From positions 310,001 through 374,000 of the forward strand of contig WKFK01000012.1 in assembly GCA_014872815.1 (NCBI GenBank): a stretch of DNA of 64,000 nt, given 5' to 3'. The notes under the pieces were generated by a model. It had not been told where the DNA came from. It ran no database searches and was given only the letters and a program-made list of their open reading frames with translations. Below, piece after piece: positions 34,933-43,527 of the stretch. The stretch's first letter is position 1. Each line of letters starts with the position of its first letter. The position numbers and the translations under genes are program-made. Source of the stretch: Paracoccaceae bacterium (GTDB lineage Bacteria; Pseudomonadota; Alphaproteobacteria; Rhodobacterales; Rhodobacteraceae).

Positions 34933-35844
34933 TTAAAACACCACCTCAGCCAGAGTGATCCACACCGGCAGGCTCACGGCCCCCAACAAAGTTGTCTGCG
35001 CCACCAATGTCGCGGACAACTCCCGATCTGCACCAAAACCCGATGCCAAGACATGCGCCGCGCTCGCGGTTGGCAAGGCCGCCCAGATCACCAGCACCAC
35101 CGCCACGCCGCTCTCCAGCCCCAACGCCAAGGACAGCACCAGTGCCGCCACCGGCATCACCAAAAGCTTAGTGGCGCAGATAATGCCGCTGAACGCATCC
35201 AAGCGCGCCAAGGCGCCCCAGTTCATCGTCGCCCCCACCGAGATCAAAGCAATCGGGATCGCCGCAGCCGCTAACATCTCCAACGGCGCCAAGACGGGTG
35301 CTGGGATCGTCATGCCCGACAGGCCCACCAGCACGCCCCCCAACGAAGCGATCAAAAACGGATTAAGCGCCACTTTCTTGACCGTGCCCCACAAGCCAAA
35401 GCTGCCCCCCCGGCTCAGCGCGCTAACGGCAAACACATTGGCCATCGGCACCGCCATGCCAATCGCCACCGCCATCACGCCCGCGTCGGCCTTATCTGTG
35501 GTGGCAATCGCAATAAACGCCAGCGCGGTGTTGAACCGCCACGCGGTCTGCCAAGCTCCGGCAAAGTCCAGAAACCGCTCCGGCCCAAACCGCCGCGCGC
35601 CATAGCCCACAACCAAACCCACCGCCAACAGCGCCCAAACCAAGGGCGCAATGCCCACCACCTGCCCCACTTCCAAAGGCCGCTGGCTTGCCGCCACAAA
35701 CAACAATGCCGGAAACAGGATCTCAAAGTTGAGCTTGTCCAACCCTTGCCAGGCATTGGCCGACAAACGCTTGCGCAGCAGCCCACCCAATCCAACGAGC
35801 AGGAACGACGGCAAAAGCCCGATCAGAATGGCAAGAAAAGTCAT
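34933..35844 (-). CDS. AEC family transporter (auxin efflux carrier type)
   Basis: A 303-residue polytopic protein of the AEC family, bacterial members of which export or exchange small organic acids such as malate. It has about ten hydrophobic segments in two halves, the N-terminal PSFLLVGLGGLLRKRLS region, and the central VALNPFLIASLGGVLVGLSGM break that is typical of the family. The ATG at 35844 follows GGAGCG at about 8 bases. The gene stands alone between two inverted copies of an intergenic repeat. Confidence 0.88.
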   Translation of the reverse strand: MTFLAILIGLLPSFLLVGLGGLLRKRLSANAWQGLDKLNFEILFPALLFVAASQRPLEVGQVVGIAPLVWALLAVGLVVGYGARRFGPERFLDFAGAWQTAWRFNTALAFIAIATTDKADAGVMAVAIGMAVPMANVFAVSALSRGGSFGLWGTVKKVALNPFLIASLGGVLVGLSGMTIPAPVLAPLEMLAAAAIPIALISVGATMNWGALARLDAFSGIICATKLLVMPVAALVLSLALGLESGVAVVLVIWAALPTASAAHVLASGFGADRELSATLVAQTTLLGAVSLPVWITLAEVVF

Positions 35845-35899
35845 AAGAGTCGCTCCGGTGTGTCCCACCTCTATTGCGCCTGTTCAGCCCAAGAAACAA

Positions 35900-35975
35900 G
35901 AGGCGCGCCTGCCCCTAGGTGGGTGCGAAGCGCCCTCCTGTGGGGAGGGTCGGGCGCGCCTCGGCTTCTCCGAGG
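35900..35975 (-). repeat. Palindromic intergenic repeat, copy 2 (inverted)
   Basis: Read on the minus strand it begins with the hairpin CCTCGG-AGAAG-CCGAGG and continues to the fold closed by GAGGCGCGCC and GGCGCGCCTC, with CGACCCTCCCC and AGGAGGGCG inside. It is colinear with copy 1, and the stem differences keep base pairing. Confidence 0.75.
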
Positions 35976-35990
35976 CAAGAGACGGCAACA

Positions 35991-36021
35991 AAAAAGGGCC
36001 AGCCCCTCGGCCAGCCCTCTT
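35991..36021 (-). terminator. Possible terminator after the SulP gene
   Basis: On the minus strand a GC-rich stretch with repeated GGCTGGCC units runs into six T, about 45 bp past the SulP stop. The stem is irregular and built partly from direct repeats, so the call is weak. Confidence 0.35.
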
Positions 36022-36042
36022 CTTGGTCGTTGGATGCTGCGA

Positions 36043-37689
36043 TCAGTGCCCGCCGCCAAACACCCCGGTTTTCACCGGATAGTCCACGGCCACCTGATAC
36101 TCAGGGTCATCGTCACTATCGACCATCAGGTTGCCCGCTTTGGTTAGCAACTCGTGACAATCCCGGCTCAGGTGACGCAGCACAACCTGCTTACCTGCCG
36201 CCTCATACTTGGCCGCCACCGCTTCAATCGCCTGAAGCGCGGACTGATCCACCACGCGAGAACGGGCGAAGTCCACAATCACGTGCTCTGGATCGACGTC
36301 CACAGTGAACAACTCGCTGAAGCCCTCAGCAGAGCCAAAGAACAGCGGCCCTTCGATCTCATAAACCTTCGCGCCTGGATCGCTCTCACTCTCACGGGTG
36401 TTCGCGTGGATACGCCGCGCGTTCTGCCAGCTGTAGGCCAGCGCGCTCACGATCACGCCAACAACCACCGCCACCGCGAGGTCTTCCAGCACGGTCACAA
36501 CCGTCACCAGCACAATCACAAAGGCATCCATACGTGGCACACGGCGCATGATCTGGAAGCTGTTCCAGGCAAAAGTGCCGATCACCACCATGAACATCAC
36601 GCCCACCAGCGCAGCCAATGGAATTTGCTCAATCAACGGGCTTGCCACCACAATGAACAGCAACAGGAACAGCGCCGCGCAAATCCCTGCGATCCGCGTC
36701 CGACCACCAGATTTCACGTTGATCATGGACTGACCGATCATCGCACAGCCGCCCATGCCGCCAAAGAACCCTGTCACAACATTCGCCGTGCCTTGCGCGA
36801 TACATTCTTGCGACGCGCCACCACGTTTGCCGGTCATCTCACCCACAAGGTTCAATGTCAGCAGGCTCTCTATCAGGCCAATCGCCGCCAGGATCACCGC
36901 ATACGGCAGGATGATATACAGCGTTTCAAGGTTAAATGGCGCCAACAGCGCAGGTGGGTAAATCCCCTCACCCTCGCCAAATGGAATGTGGAAGCTCGGC
37001 AGACCACCCTTGATCGAGGCCATATCGCCCACGGTTGGCACGTTGATACCAAAGACAATCACGATAATCGCTGTGATACCGATGCCCGCCAAAGGCGCCG
37101 GAATGGCTTTGGTCAGCTTTGGCAGCCCCCAGATGATACCCATAGTCAACGCCACAAGGCCCAACATCATCGCCATCTGCGGACCTGCCAGCCATGCGTC
37201 TGTGTTGGCTGGATCTTTAAACTGCGTCAGCTGCGCCAGGAAAATCACAATCGCCAGACCGTTCACAAAGCCCAGCATCACCGGATGCGGCACAAGGCGG
37301 ATGAATTTTCCCCAATGCAACGCCCCTGCGATGATCTGCAAAATCCCCATCAGGATCACGGTCGCAAACAGATACTCCACACCGTGCTCGGCGACCAAGG
37401 CCACCATCACCACCGCCAGCGCACCAGTCGCGCCGGAGATCATGCCCGGACGCCCGCCAATCAATGCGGTGATCAGACCAACCAAGAACGCCGCATACAG
37501 GCCCACCAGCGGGTGCACGCCCGCCACAAAGGCAAAAGCCACAGCTTCCGGCACAAGCGCCAGCGCCACGGTGAGACCGGAGAGCACTTCGGTCTTGATC
37601 CGGTTCGGGGTGAACCCTTCGTCCTGCATGATCGAAAGGTTGGGAGGAGAAATATTCTTGGCCAGCATGGCCAACGCCGCGCGTCTCAT
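36043..37689 (-). CDS. SulP family inorganic anion transporter
   Basis: A 548-residue SLC26/SulP transporter for sulfate, bicarbonate or another anion. It has about 12-14 membrane segments, the N-terminal family pattern ALVPEAVAFAFVAGVHPLVGLYAAF, the central GMGGCAMIGQSMINVKSGGRTR motif, and a C-terminal cytoplasmic STAS domain from about residue 440 (EGPLFFGSAEGF and VIVDFARSRVVDQSAL). The ATG at 37689 follows CAGGT; a longer upstream frame has no family support. The substrate cannot be chosen from sequence alone. Confidence 0.92.
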   Translation of the reverse strand: MRRAALAMLAKNISPPNLSIMQDEGFTPNRIKTEVLSGLTVALALVPEAVAFAFVAGVHPLVGLYAAFLVGLITALIGGRPGMISGATGALAVVMVALVAEHGVEYLFATVILMGILQIIAGALHWGKFIRLVPHPVMLGFVNGLAIVIFLAQLTQFKDPANTDAWLAGPQMAMMLGLVALTMGIIWGLPKLTKAIPAPLAGIGITAIIVIVFGINVPTVGDMASIKGGLPSFHIPFGEGEGIYPPALLAPFNLETLYIILPYAVILAAIGLIESLLTLNLVGEMTGKRGGASQECIAQGTANVVTGFFGGMGGCAMIGQSMINVKSGGRTRIAGICAALFLLLFIVVASPLIEQIPLAALVGVMFMVVIGTFAWNSFQIMRRVPRMDAFVIVLVTVVTVLEDLAVAVVVGVIVSALAYSWQNARRIHANTRESESDPGAKVYEIEGPLFFGSAEGFSELFTVDVDPEHVIVDFARSRVVDQSALQAIEAVAAKYEAAGKQVVLRHLSRDCHELLTKAGNLMVDSDDDPEYQVAVDYPVKTGVFGGGH

Positions 37690-37936
37690 GAGTGTACCTG
37701 CGTAAATCTGGGAGTGTTCGCTTTGCGGCCTCCCTAGCCGGTTTGCCCTTAACAAACAATAGCGGCGACTGGCCCGACGCCCCGTCAGAGGCTTTTGCAC
37801 CACGTTCTGCCGCGCCACTACCCCCGCTGCCGCCCAATTCCGCATTTCCCTCACAGATTGCTGACCCCACGTGATTGGACAGCCAAGCCTCTGAAATGAA
37901 GAGTGCAGTCAACGCGTACCGTTTCAGGAGTCCCCC

Positions 37937-38494
37937 ATGCGCTGGCTCGCCGCCCTCACTCTTATCGCCTCTCCCCTTGCCGCTCAGGATCAGGCAGGCA
38001 ACAACCGCCCATCTAATTGGCGGGTCACCCACCACGCGATCCACGACATCTGGAACACGCTGTGTGATGAGCGCGACGAAAACGGCACGTTGGTACAACG
38101 CTGCTATATCAGACGCGTGGATGTGTTCTCACCACAACCCAACTTTGCCGCGCAGTTCTTCTTCCTGACCCAAACCAAAGACCGCCGCCCTGAAATCGAG
38201 TTCGGACTGGAGCTAGGCACCCTCATCGCGCCCGGCAACTTCCGCATCGAACGTGACGGCACCTCTGTCTGGCACACCAATCGGGTCGGCTGTCTAACCG
38301 GCACCGGATGCACTTTCGACGGCGACCCCGCAGAAACTTTGCTGGCGGAGATGCGCGCTGGTGGTGACTTCCGCTTCACCTTCCGCGACCGCCATGGCGC
38401 CTCCCGAGACCTGACATGGCCGCTAACAGGCTTCGAAGCCGCTTTCGCCGATTACCGTGCCCAGCTCACAAAACGCGGCTTGTCCCAGCCCTGA
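37937..38494 (+). CDS. Secreted protein, invasion-associated locus B (IalB)-like
   Basis: A 185-residue exported protein with a signal peptide of about 16-18 residues ending in LAAQ. The mature part has paired cysteines (one near NTLC, one in QRCYI, and a CLTGTGC pair near residue 120) and the closing LTGFEAAFADY helix, a pattern like the IalB family of alphaproteobacterial envelope proteins. Similarity is judged by pattern only, so the family call is moderate. It is a single gene between the divergent SulP gene and mtnP. Confidence 0.6.
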   Translation: MRWLAALTLIASPLAAQDQAGNNRPSNWRVTHHAIHDIWNTLCDERDENGTLVQRCYIRRVDVFSPQPNFAAQFFFLTQTKDRRPEIEFGLELGTLIAPGNFRIERDGTSVWHTNRVGCLTGTGCTFDGDPAETLLAEMRAGGDFRFTFRDRHGASRDLTWPLTGFEAAFADYRAQLTKRGLSQP

Positions 38495-38512
38495 AGCCAT
38501 CCAAATTTGCGC

Positions 38513-38545
38513 CGACGCGATACCGACGCATTACAGACGCGTTAC
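38513..38545 (+). repeat. Three 11-bp tandem repeats upstream of mtnP
   Basis: CGACGCGATAC, CGACGCATTAC and AGACGCGTTAC are consecutive 11-mers, followed by a partial fourth (CGACCC). They end 75 bp before the mtnP start. Helical-turn spacing fits an operator array. Confidence 0.6.
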
Positions 38546-38620
38546 CGACCCGCCTTTGCCTTGCAATTCCGGCCCCTTGTGCGCACAACTTTGCTCAGCA
38601 ATTAGCACTGGGAGACGGGC

Positions 38621-39511
38621 ATGAATGAGGCCACCAAAGAAACCATGATCGCCGTGATCGGCGGCTCCGGCATCTATGACATCGACGGGTTGGAAGACGC
38701 CACATGGCAAGCGGTCGAAAGCCCCTTTGGCACCCCGTCTGACGAGATCCTCACCGGCCGTCTTGGCGGCGTCAAAATGGCCTTCCTGCCACGCCACGGA
38801 CGTGGGCACGTGCACACGCCAACCTCCGTGCCCTACCGCGCCAATATCGACGCGCTCAAACGTCTGGGCGTGACCGATGTGATCTCTGTTTCTGCCACCG
38901 GCTCTTTCCGTGAGGAAATGGCACCGGGCGATTTTGTTATTGTCGATCAATTCATTGACCGCACCTTCGCGCGTGAAAAATCCTTCTTTGGCCCCGGCCT
39001 TGTCGCCCACGTCAGCGTCGCGCATCCAACCTGTCCGCGCCTCTCAGACGCCTGCTTCACCGCCGCCACCGATGCAGGCATCACAGTGCACAAAGGCGGC
39101 ACTTATCTCGCCATGGAAGGCCCACAGTTCTCCACTTTGGCCGAAAGCAAAATGTACCGCGAAAGCTGGGGCGCGGATGTGATCGGCATGACCAACATGC
39201 CCGAAGCCAAATTGGCCCGCGAAGCCGAACTCTGCTACGCCTCGGTGGCCATGGTCACCGATTACGACAGCTGGCATCCGGAACACGGCGAAGTGGATGT
39301 CACTGAAATCATTTCCACATTGACTGGCAACGCCGAGAAAGCCCGCAATTTGGTGCGTGGTCTGCCAGCCCTCTTGGGTGCCGAGCGCTCCGACTGTGAA
39401 CATGGTTGCGACAAAGCACTGGAATTCGCGATCCTGACGGCGCCGGACAAACGTGACCCAGCCATGATCGCCAAGCTGGATGCGGTCGCCGGTCGCGTGC
39501 TCGCAGGCTAA
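38621..39511 (+). CDS. mtnP: S-methyl-5'-thioadenosine phosphorylase
   Basis: Splits methylthioadenosine, a polyamine and quorum-signal by-product, into adenine and methylthioribose-1-phosphate. The 296-residue nucleoside phosphorylase has the N-terminal MIAVIGGSGIYDIDGLED motif, the LPRHGRGHVHTPTSVPYRAN phosphate site, the YLAMEGPQFST motif near residue 165, and MTNMPEAKLAREAELCY with VTDYDSWHP near 200. GGGAGACGGGC precedes the ATG at 38621. The adenine product is the substrate of apt encoded 1.1 kb downstream. Confidence 0.95.
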   Translation: MNEATKETMIAVIGGSGIYDIDGLEDATWQAVESPFGTPSDEILTGRLGGVKMAFLPRHGRGHVHTPTSVPYRANIDALKRLGVTDVISVSATGSFREEMAPGDFVIVDQFIDRTFAREKSFFGPGLVAHVSVAHPTCPRLSDACFTAATDAGITVHKGGTYLAMEGPQFSTLAESKMYRESWGADVIGMTNMPEAKLAREAELCYASVAMVTDYDSWHPEHGEVDVTEIISTLTGNAEKARNLVRGLPALLGAERSDCEHGCDKALEFAILTAPDKRDPAMIAKLDAVAGRVLAG

Positions 39512-39548
39512 TTCCCGCTAGACCAAAACCCATTTCACCTGTTTGATA

Positions 39549-39578
39549 GGGCCTGCTGATTCAATTGCAGGCCCTTTT
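39549..39578 (+). terminator. Rho-independent terminator between mtnP and the LysE gene
   Basis: GGGCCTGC and GCAGGCCC form a perfect 8-bp stem with a 10-nt loop and run into TTTT. The T tract ends one base before the ATG of the next gene, so the only Shine-Dalgarno-like AGG is inside the stem. Confidence 0.8.
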
Positions 39579-39579
39579 C

Positions 39580-40209
39580 ATGTCCCTTGATCTCTGGCTG
39601 ACCTTTGTCGCCGCCTCCACCGCGCTTTTGCTGATCCCCGGCCCCACCATTCTGTTGGTGCTGAGCTACGCGCTCACACAGGGACGCAAAGTCGCCGTCG
39701 CCACCGCCGCCGGTGTGGCGCTCGGCGATCTGATTGCTATGACCGCGTCGCTGATGGGACTAGGCGCCATTGTGCTGGCCTCTGCCACCGCATTTATGAT
39801 CCTCAAATGGATTGGAGCGGTTTACCTCTTGTGGCTTGGCTACAAAATGCTGCGCAGTGCCGGTCAGGCGCACCTGGGCGAAATCAGCAAATCCGCAGAC
39901 CTGCCCGCGCGCGGTGTGTTTGGGCATGCCGCCGCCGTCACCGCCCTCAACCCCAAAAGCATCGGCTTTTTCATCGCCTTTGTACCGCAATTCATCGACC
40001 CGGCTGCTGCCATGCTGCCGCAGTTCACCGTTCTGATCAGCACCTTTGTCACTCTCGCCGCCTTGAATGCGCTGGCCTATGCGCTCTTGGCCGACCGGCT
40101 GCGCAGCCGCATAGAAAAGCCTGCCGTCATGCGCGGTCTCACCCGCGTCGGTGGCGTCACCCTGATGGGGATGGGCGTCTTGACAGCAACCTTGAAACGC
40201 GCCTCTTAA
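39580..40209 (+). CDS. LysE/RhtB family exporter
   Basis: A 209-residue membrane exporter of the LysE/RhtB family, which pumps amino acids or homoserine lactones. It has six hydrophobic segments, the N-terminal TALLLIPGPTILLVLSYAL motif, AAGVALGDLI near residue 45 and ALNPKSIGFFIAFVPQF near 125. The ATG at 39580 is the natural start, but it directly follows a terminator hairpin. It ends in a 4-bp tail-to-tail overlap with the next gene. The substrate is unknown. Confidence 0.9.
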   Translation: MSLDLWLTFVAASTALLLIPGPTILLVLSYALTQGRKVAVATAAGVALGDLIAMTASLMGLGAIVLASATAFMILKWIGAVYLLWLGYKMLRSAGQAHLGEISKSADLPARGVFGHAAAVTALNPKSIGFFIAFVPQFIDPAAAMLPQFTVLISTFVTLAALNALAYALLADRLRSRIEKPAVMRGLTRVGGVTLMGMGVLTATLKRAS

Positions 40210-40448
40210 CGTTTGTTTTTCTTCATAAACTTGCGAATGAAACCGCGGATTTCGCGGGCGGCGCTGGTGTCCAGCTCTTTGCACAGATCCACAAAAGCAT
40301 CGCGCTCTTTCTTGTCCAGACGAAGGATCAGCTGACTGTCCTTCTTGGCCTTGGACTTCGCCTTGGGTTTGCTTTTGGCTTTGGATTTGCCCTTTGACGG
40401 GGCCTTGCCCGCGCCCACAGTCGGCTGTGTCTCAGTTTCTGATCCCAC
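40206..40448 (-). CDS. Small basic protein with ribbon-helix-helix-like C-terminus
   Basis: An 80-residue protein, not recognised by name. The first half is low-complexity Lys/Ser/Ala (alternating SKAKSKPKAK-type units) and very basic. The second half, LILRLDKKERDAFVDLCKEL then SAAREIRGFIRKFM, has the strand-helix-helix pattern of a ribbon-helix-helix DNA-binding domain. A basic disordered tail plus RHH fold would suit a nucleoid-associated or regulatory DNA binder; that is inference. The start is a GTG at 40448 with GGTGG upstream. Confidence 0.65.
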   Translation of the reverse strand: MGSETETQPTVGAGKAPSKGKSKAKSKPKAKSKAKKDSQLILRLDKKERDAFVDLCKELDTSAAREIRGFIRKFMKKNKR

Positions 40449-40609
40449 GTGACGCCCACCCGTCCTGATGCCCTGTCTTAAGTCTGATTACCGACACCGC
40501 CCCGTCTTCGTCCAGAGCAAACTCTTGCCCCGCGACAAACTCCGCCCTTGCGCGCCGCTCTTGCATCCGCCAAACCTGCTGCGTCTGAAATTTAACCCCG
40601 GAACCCAAG

Positions 40610-41149
40610 ATGCCCAAAAGCGCCGACGTCAAAGACTACATCCGCACCATTGTCGATTTCCCGCATGAAGGCATCATGTTCCGCGATGTCACCACGCTCT
40701 TTGCCGACCCGCGTGGGTTTCGCATGGCGATTGACCAAATGCTGCACCCCTACGCCGGCACCCGCATCGACAAGGTGGTTGGTCTTGAGGCACGCGGGTT
40801 TATCCTCGGCGGTGCCATTGCCCACCAGCTGAGTGTTGGGTTCGTGCCCATCCGCAAAAAAGGCAAACTGCCCGGCACCACCATCTCGCAGGACTACAAA
40901 CTTGAGTACGGCGAAGCGATTGTCGAAATCCACGACGACGCCATCCAGCCCGGCGAGCAAATCCTTGTGGTCGATGACCTGCTCGCCACCGGCGGCACCG
41001 CAGAGGCGGGCATCAAGCTGATCGAGCGTCTCGGTGGAGAGATCATTAGCTGCTCTTTCATCATCGACCTGCCGGAACTTGGCGGCCGCAAGAAACTTGA
41101 GGCCATGGGCATGGATGTCTCCGTGCTCTGTGAGTTTGACGGTCTGTAA
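40610..41149 (+). CDS. apt: Adenine phosphoribosyltransferase
   Basis: Converts adenine and phosphoribosyl pyrophosphate to AMP. The 179-residue product has the N-terminal [18 protein letters not shown] motif, the [15 protein letters not shown] loop near residue 60, the flexible loop RKKGKLPG, and the PRPP-binding signature [15 protein letters not shown] near residue 122. It can recycle the adenine released by mtnP 1.1 kb upstream. It is followed by an intergenic hairpin repeat. Confidence 0.96.
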   Translation: MPKSADVKDYIRTIVDFPHEGIMFRDVTTLFADPRGFRMAIDQMLHPYAGTRIDKVVGLEARGFILGGAIAHQLSVGFVPIRKKGKLPGTTISQDYKLEYGEAIVEIHDDAIQPGEQILVVDDLLATGGTAEAGIKLIERLGGEIISCSFIIDLPELGGRKKLEAMGMDVSVLCEFDGL

Positions 41150-41150
41150 G

Positions 41151-41205
41151 AGGGGCTTCGCCCCGTCGCCTTAGGCGACACCCCAGGATATTTGCAGAAT
41201 GAGAA
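41151..41205 (+). repeat. Hairpin plus GGATATTTG intergenic element, copy 1
   Basis: Two adjacent hairpins, GGGGC-TTC-GCCCC (41152-41164) and GTCGCC-TTA-GGCGAC (41165-41179), are followed by ACCCCAGGATATTTGCAG. A related element follows the GNAT gene at 44003 on the other strand. It fills the gap between convergent apt and the oxidase gene. Confidence 0.6.
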
Positions 41206-41208
41206 GAC

Positions 41209-42618
41209 CTAGGGCGCGAGCACCGCGCCCGGGTTCATGATCCCCTTGGGGTCCAGCGCGGTTTTGATGGCGCGCATCGCCGCCAGCCGCGCCGGGTCCG
41301 CATATGTCTCCAAATCACCAACCTTCAACCGACCAACACCATGTTCGGCGCTGAACGAGCCACCATAATGGTGCACCAGATCGTAAATCTGCGCGCTCAG
41401 ATCATGGCGGATATCGTCGTAGTCATGCCGATCGCCGCCCTGTGGCGGGAACAGGTTATAGTGCAGATTGCCATCCCCAAGGTGCCCAAAGCAATTGATG
41501 CGCAGCGGGCATTGTGCAGTGATTTTGGCGCTCATCTCCGTGATAAACTCTGGCAGCGCTTCCAGAGGCAGGGAAATGTCGTGGCTCGCCACCGACCCAA
41601 TCGCCTTGTTGGCCACCGGAATATGCTCACGCAGATTCCAGAAGTCGTCCCGCTGACGCGCGCTCTGCGCAATCAACCCGTCTTCCACCAAGCCTTCTTC
41701 AAGCGCTGCGCCGAACAACTCTTCGAGCAGGTCCTCCGCCCCCGATCCGGTGCCCACTTCGATCAGCACCGACCACTCCGGCGGTGTGTCAAACGGCAGG
41801 CGTACGTCCGGCAAGGTCTCAGCTACAAAATCCATGCCCGTGCGATGCATCAGTTCAAACGCCGACACGGACTCCCCGGCGATGTCTCGCGCCATGGCCA
41901 GCAAGCGCAAAGCCGCCGTTGGGTCTGTCACCACCATGATCGCCGTGGCCACCGATTTGGACCGCGCAAACAGCTTCAGCGTCGCCGCTGTGATCACACC
42001 CAAGGTGCCCTCCGCGCCCACCAAGAGGTTGCGCAGATCATAGCCTGTGTTGTCCTTACGCAGCCGCGTCAGCCCGTGCCAGATATCACCATTGGGCAGC
42101 ACCGCTTCCAGCCCCAAGCACAGGTCCCGCGCGTTACCATAGCGCAGCACATTCACGCCGCCGGCGTTGGTCGCCAGATTGCCACCAATACGCGCTGTGC
42201 CTTCCGCGCCAAGCGACAAGGGGAACAATCGATCCACCGCCGCGGCCGCCGCCTGCACATCCTGCAGGATCACCCCCGCCTCCGCGATCATCACGTTTTC
42301 CAGCGGGCGCACATTGCGCACCTTGTTCATCCGCTCAAGCGACAAGATCACCGGCTGGGCGCCGTCCGCCAGTATCTGCCCACCAACAAGGCCGGTGCCA
42401 CCGCCGTAGGGCACCACGGGCACGCTGGCCGCGTGACACGCCTTCACAATCGTTGACACCTCTTCCGCCGAGCGCGGCAAGGCCACCATGCCACCATTGC
42501 CAAAAGACCGACCACGCGGCTCTTCCAAGTACCGCGGCTCCGGGCTGCGTAACGTGTTTTCCGGCAACTGCTCGGACAGGGACTGCACAAATTCGGGGGA
42601 GGCATCATGTAAACTCAT
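41209..42618 (-). CDS. FAD-linked oxidase, GlcD/D-lactate dehydrogenase type
   Basis: A 469-residue flavoenzyme of the vanillyl-alcohol-oxidase fold that oxidises a 2-hydroxy acid such as D-lactate or glycolate. It has the FAD-binding PCMH motifs PYGGGTGLVGGQI near residue 75 and GTARIGGNLATNAGG near 140, LVGAEGTLGVITAATL near 200, and the C-terminal FGHLGDGNLHYNLFP and SAEHGVGRLK motifs. The ATG at 42618 is used; a GTG at 42654 has a well-placed AAGGG and remains possible. Substrate is not decided. Confidence 0.9.
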   Translation of the reverse strand: MSLHDASPEFVQSLSEQLPENTLRSPEPRYLEEPRGRSFGNGGMVALPRSAEEVSTIVKACHAASVPVVPYGGGTGLVGGQILADGAQPVILSLERMNKVRNVRPLENVMIAEAGVILQDVQAAAAAVDRLFPLSLGAEGTARIGGNLATNAGGVNVLRYGNARDLCLGLEAVLPNGDIWHGLTRLRKDNTGYDLRNLLVGAEGTLGVITAATLKLFARSKSVATAIMVVTDPTAALRLLAMARDIAGESVSAFELMHRTGMDFVAETLPDVRLPFDTPPEWSVLIEVGTGSGAEDLLEELFGAALEEGLVEDGLIAQSARQRDDFWNLREHIPVANKAIGSVASHDISLPLEALPEFITEMSAKITAQCPLRINCFGHLGDGNLHYNLFPPQGGDRHDYDDIRHDLSAQIYDLVHHYGGSFSAEHGVGRLKVGDLETYADPARLAAMRAIKTALDPKGIMNPGAVLAP

Positions 42619-42664
42619 GGCCTTGATGTACGCTGCCCCGGCGGCAAGGTCCACGCAAAATCCC

Positions 42665-43474
42665 TTACGGGTCTTGCAGATAGCGCGGCGAAAGCACTTT
42701 AATGGTGGGCCGGTCCGGCAGGTCTCGCAGGCTGACCGTCAGGCTGGACCGGCCGTCGTTATCGATCAGATATTCATCTGACATACCGGTCAAAAACGCG
42801 CTCAGAGTCCATTCCTCAAACCAATGCATCGGGATCACCACCTGCGCCTTGAGCCGCTTGAGCACCCGCATCATGGTCGGCACATCCAAGCTCATGCCGC
42901 CATCCACAGCAGCCATCACAACGTCCAACCGCCCAAGGGCGGCATATTGCGCGTCATTGGGCTCATGATGCAAATGCCCCAGATGGCCGATACACAGGCC
43001 CGCAACTTCAAAAACAAAGATCGAGTTGCCCTTTTCCTCCACCCCGCCAAAGCTGCGAATGTCCGTGGACACATTGCGGATCAGCATCGAGCCCAAATCC
43101 AGGTGGTGTTCAATCCCCAGCCCATAATCTCCCCAGCCCGGCAGGACGTTGGGGATCGCCGGATCGGGATTGGCTGTCCAATGGGTAGAATGCGCATGGT
43201 TCATCGTGACCACATCCGGCACCAGCGTGGTAGCGCCCAGAAAACCGGTGTAGTCGGTGACCACATCAACGCCGTCGTGGCTCTGGATCAGGAAAGACGC
43301 ATGACTGATATAACTGATCCGCACCGCGTGCTTTTCCACCGGCTCGCGAAAGGATGCTTGGTGCAAGTATTCAATGCCAGGCACCTGCGCCAAAGCGATA
43401 CAATGGCTGGGCCGCCGATCCTGCGCATGTGCCGCCGTCGCCCACATCAGTCCCAGAACAACCAGAAACCGCAT
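42665..43474 (-). CDS. Exported MBL-fold metallohydrolase-like protein
   Basis: A 269-residue protein with a signal peptide of about 17 residues (ending AAHAQ) and a metallo-beta-lactamase fold of the UlaG-like type. The metal-site region appears as VVTMNHAHSTHW, a variant of HxHxDH in which the Asp is replaced by Thr, with later GHLGHLHHEP and IPMHWFEEWT histidines. The altered motif makes the metal content and activity uncertain. It lies 46 bp upstream of the oxidase gene on the same strand. Confidence 0.78.
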   Translation of the reverse strand: MRFLVVLGLMWATAAHAQDRRPSHCIALAQVPGIEYLHQASFREPVEKHAVRISYISHASFLIQSHDGVDVVTDYTGFLGATTLVPDVVTMNHAHSTHWTANPDPAIPNVLPGWGDYGLGIEHHLDLGSMLIRNVSTDIRSFGGVEEKGNSIFVFEVAGLCIGHLGHLHHEPNDAQYAALGRLDVVMAAVDGGMSLDVPTMMRVLKRLKAQVVIPMHWFEEWTLSAFLTGMSDEYLIDNDGRSSLTVSLRDLPDRPTIKVLSPRYLQDP

Positions 43475-43527
43475 TCTGCATTCCTCCCTGTTTCAGGCAG
43501 GGTAACAGAAATCAGCGCATTTGGCGT

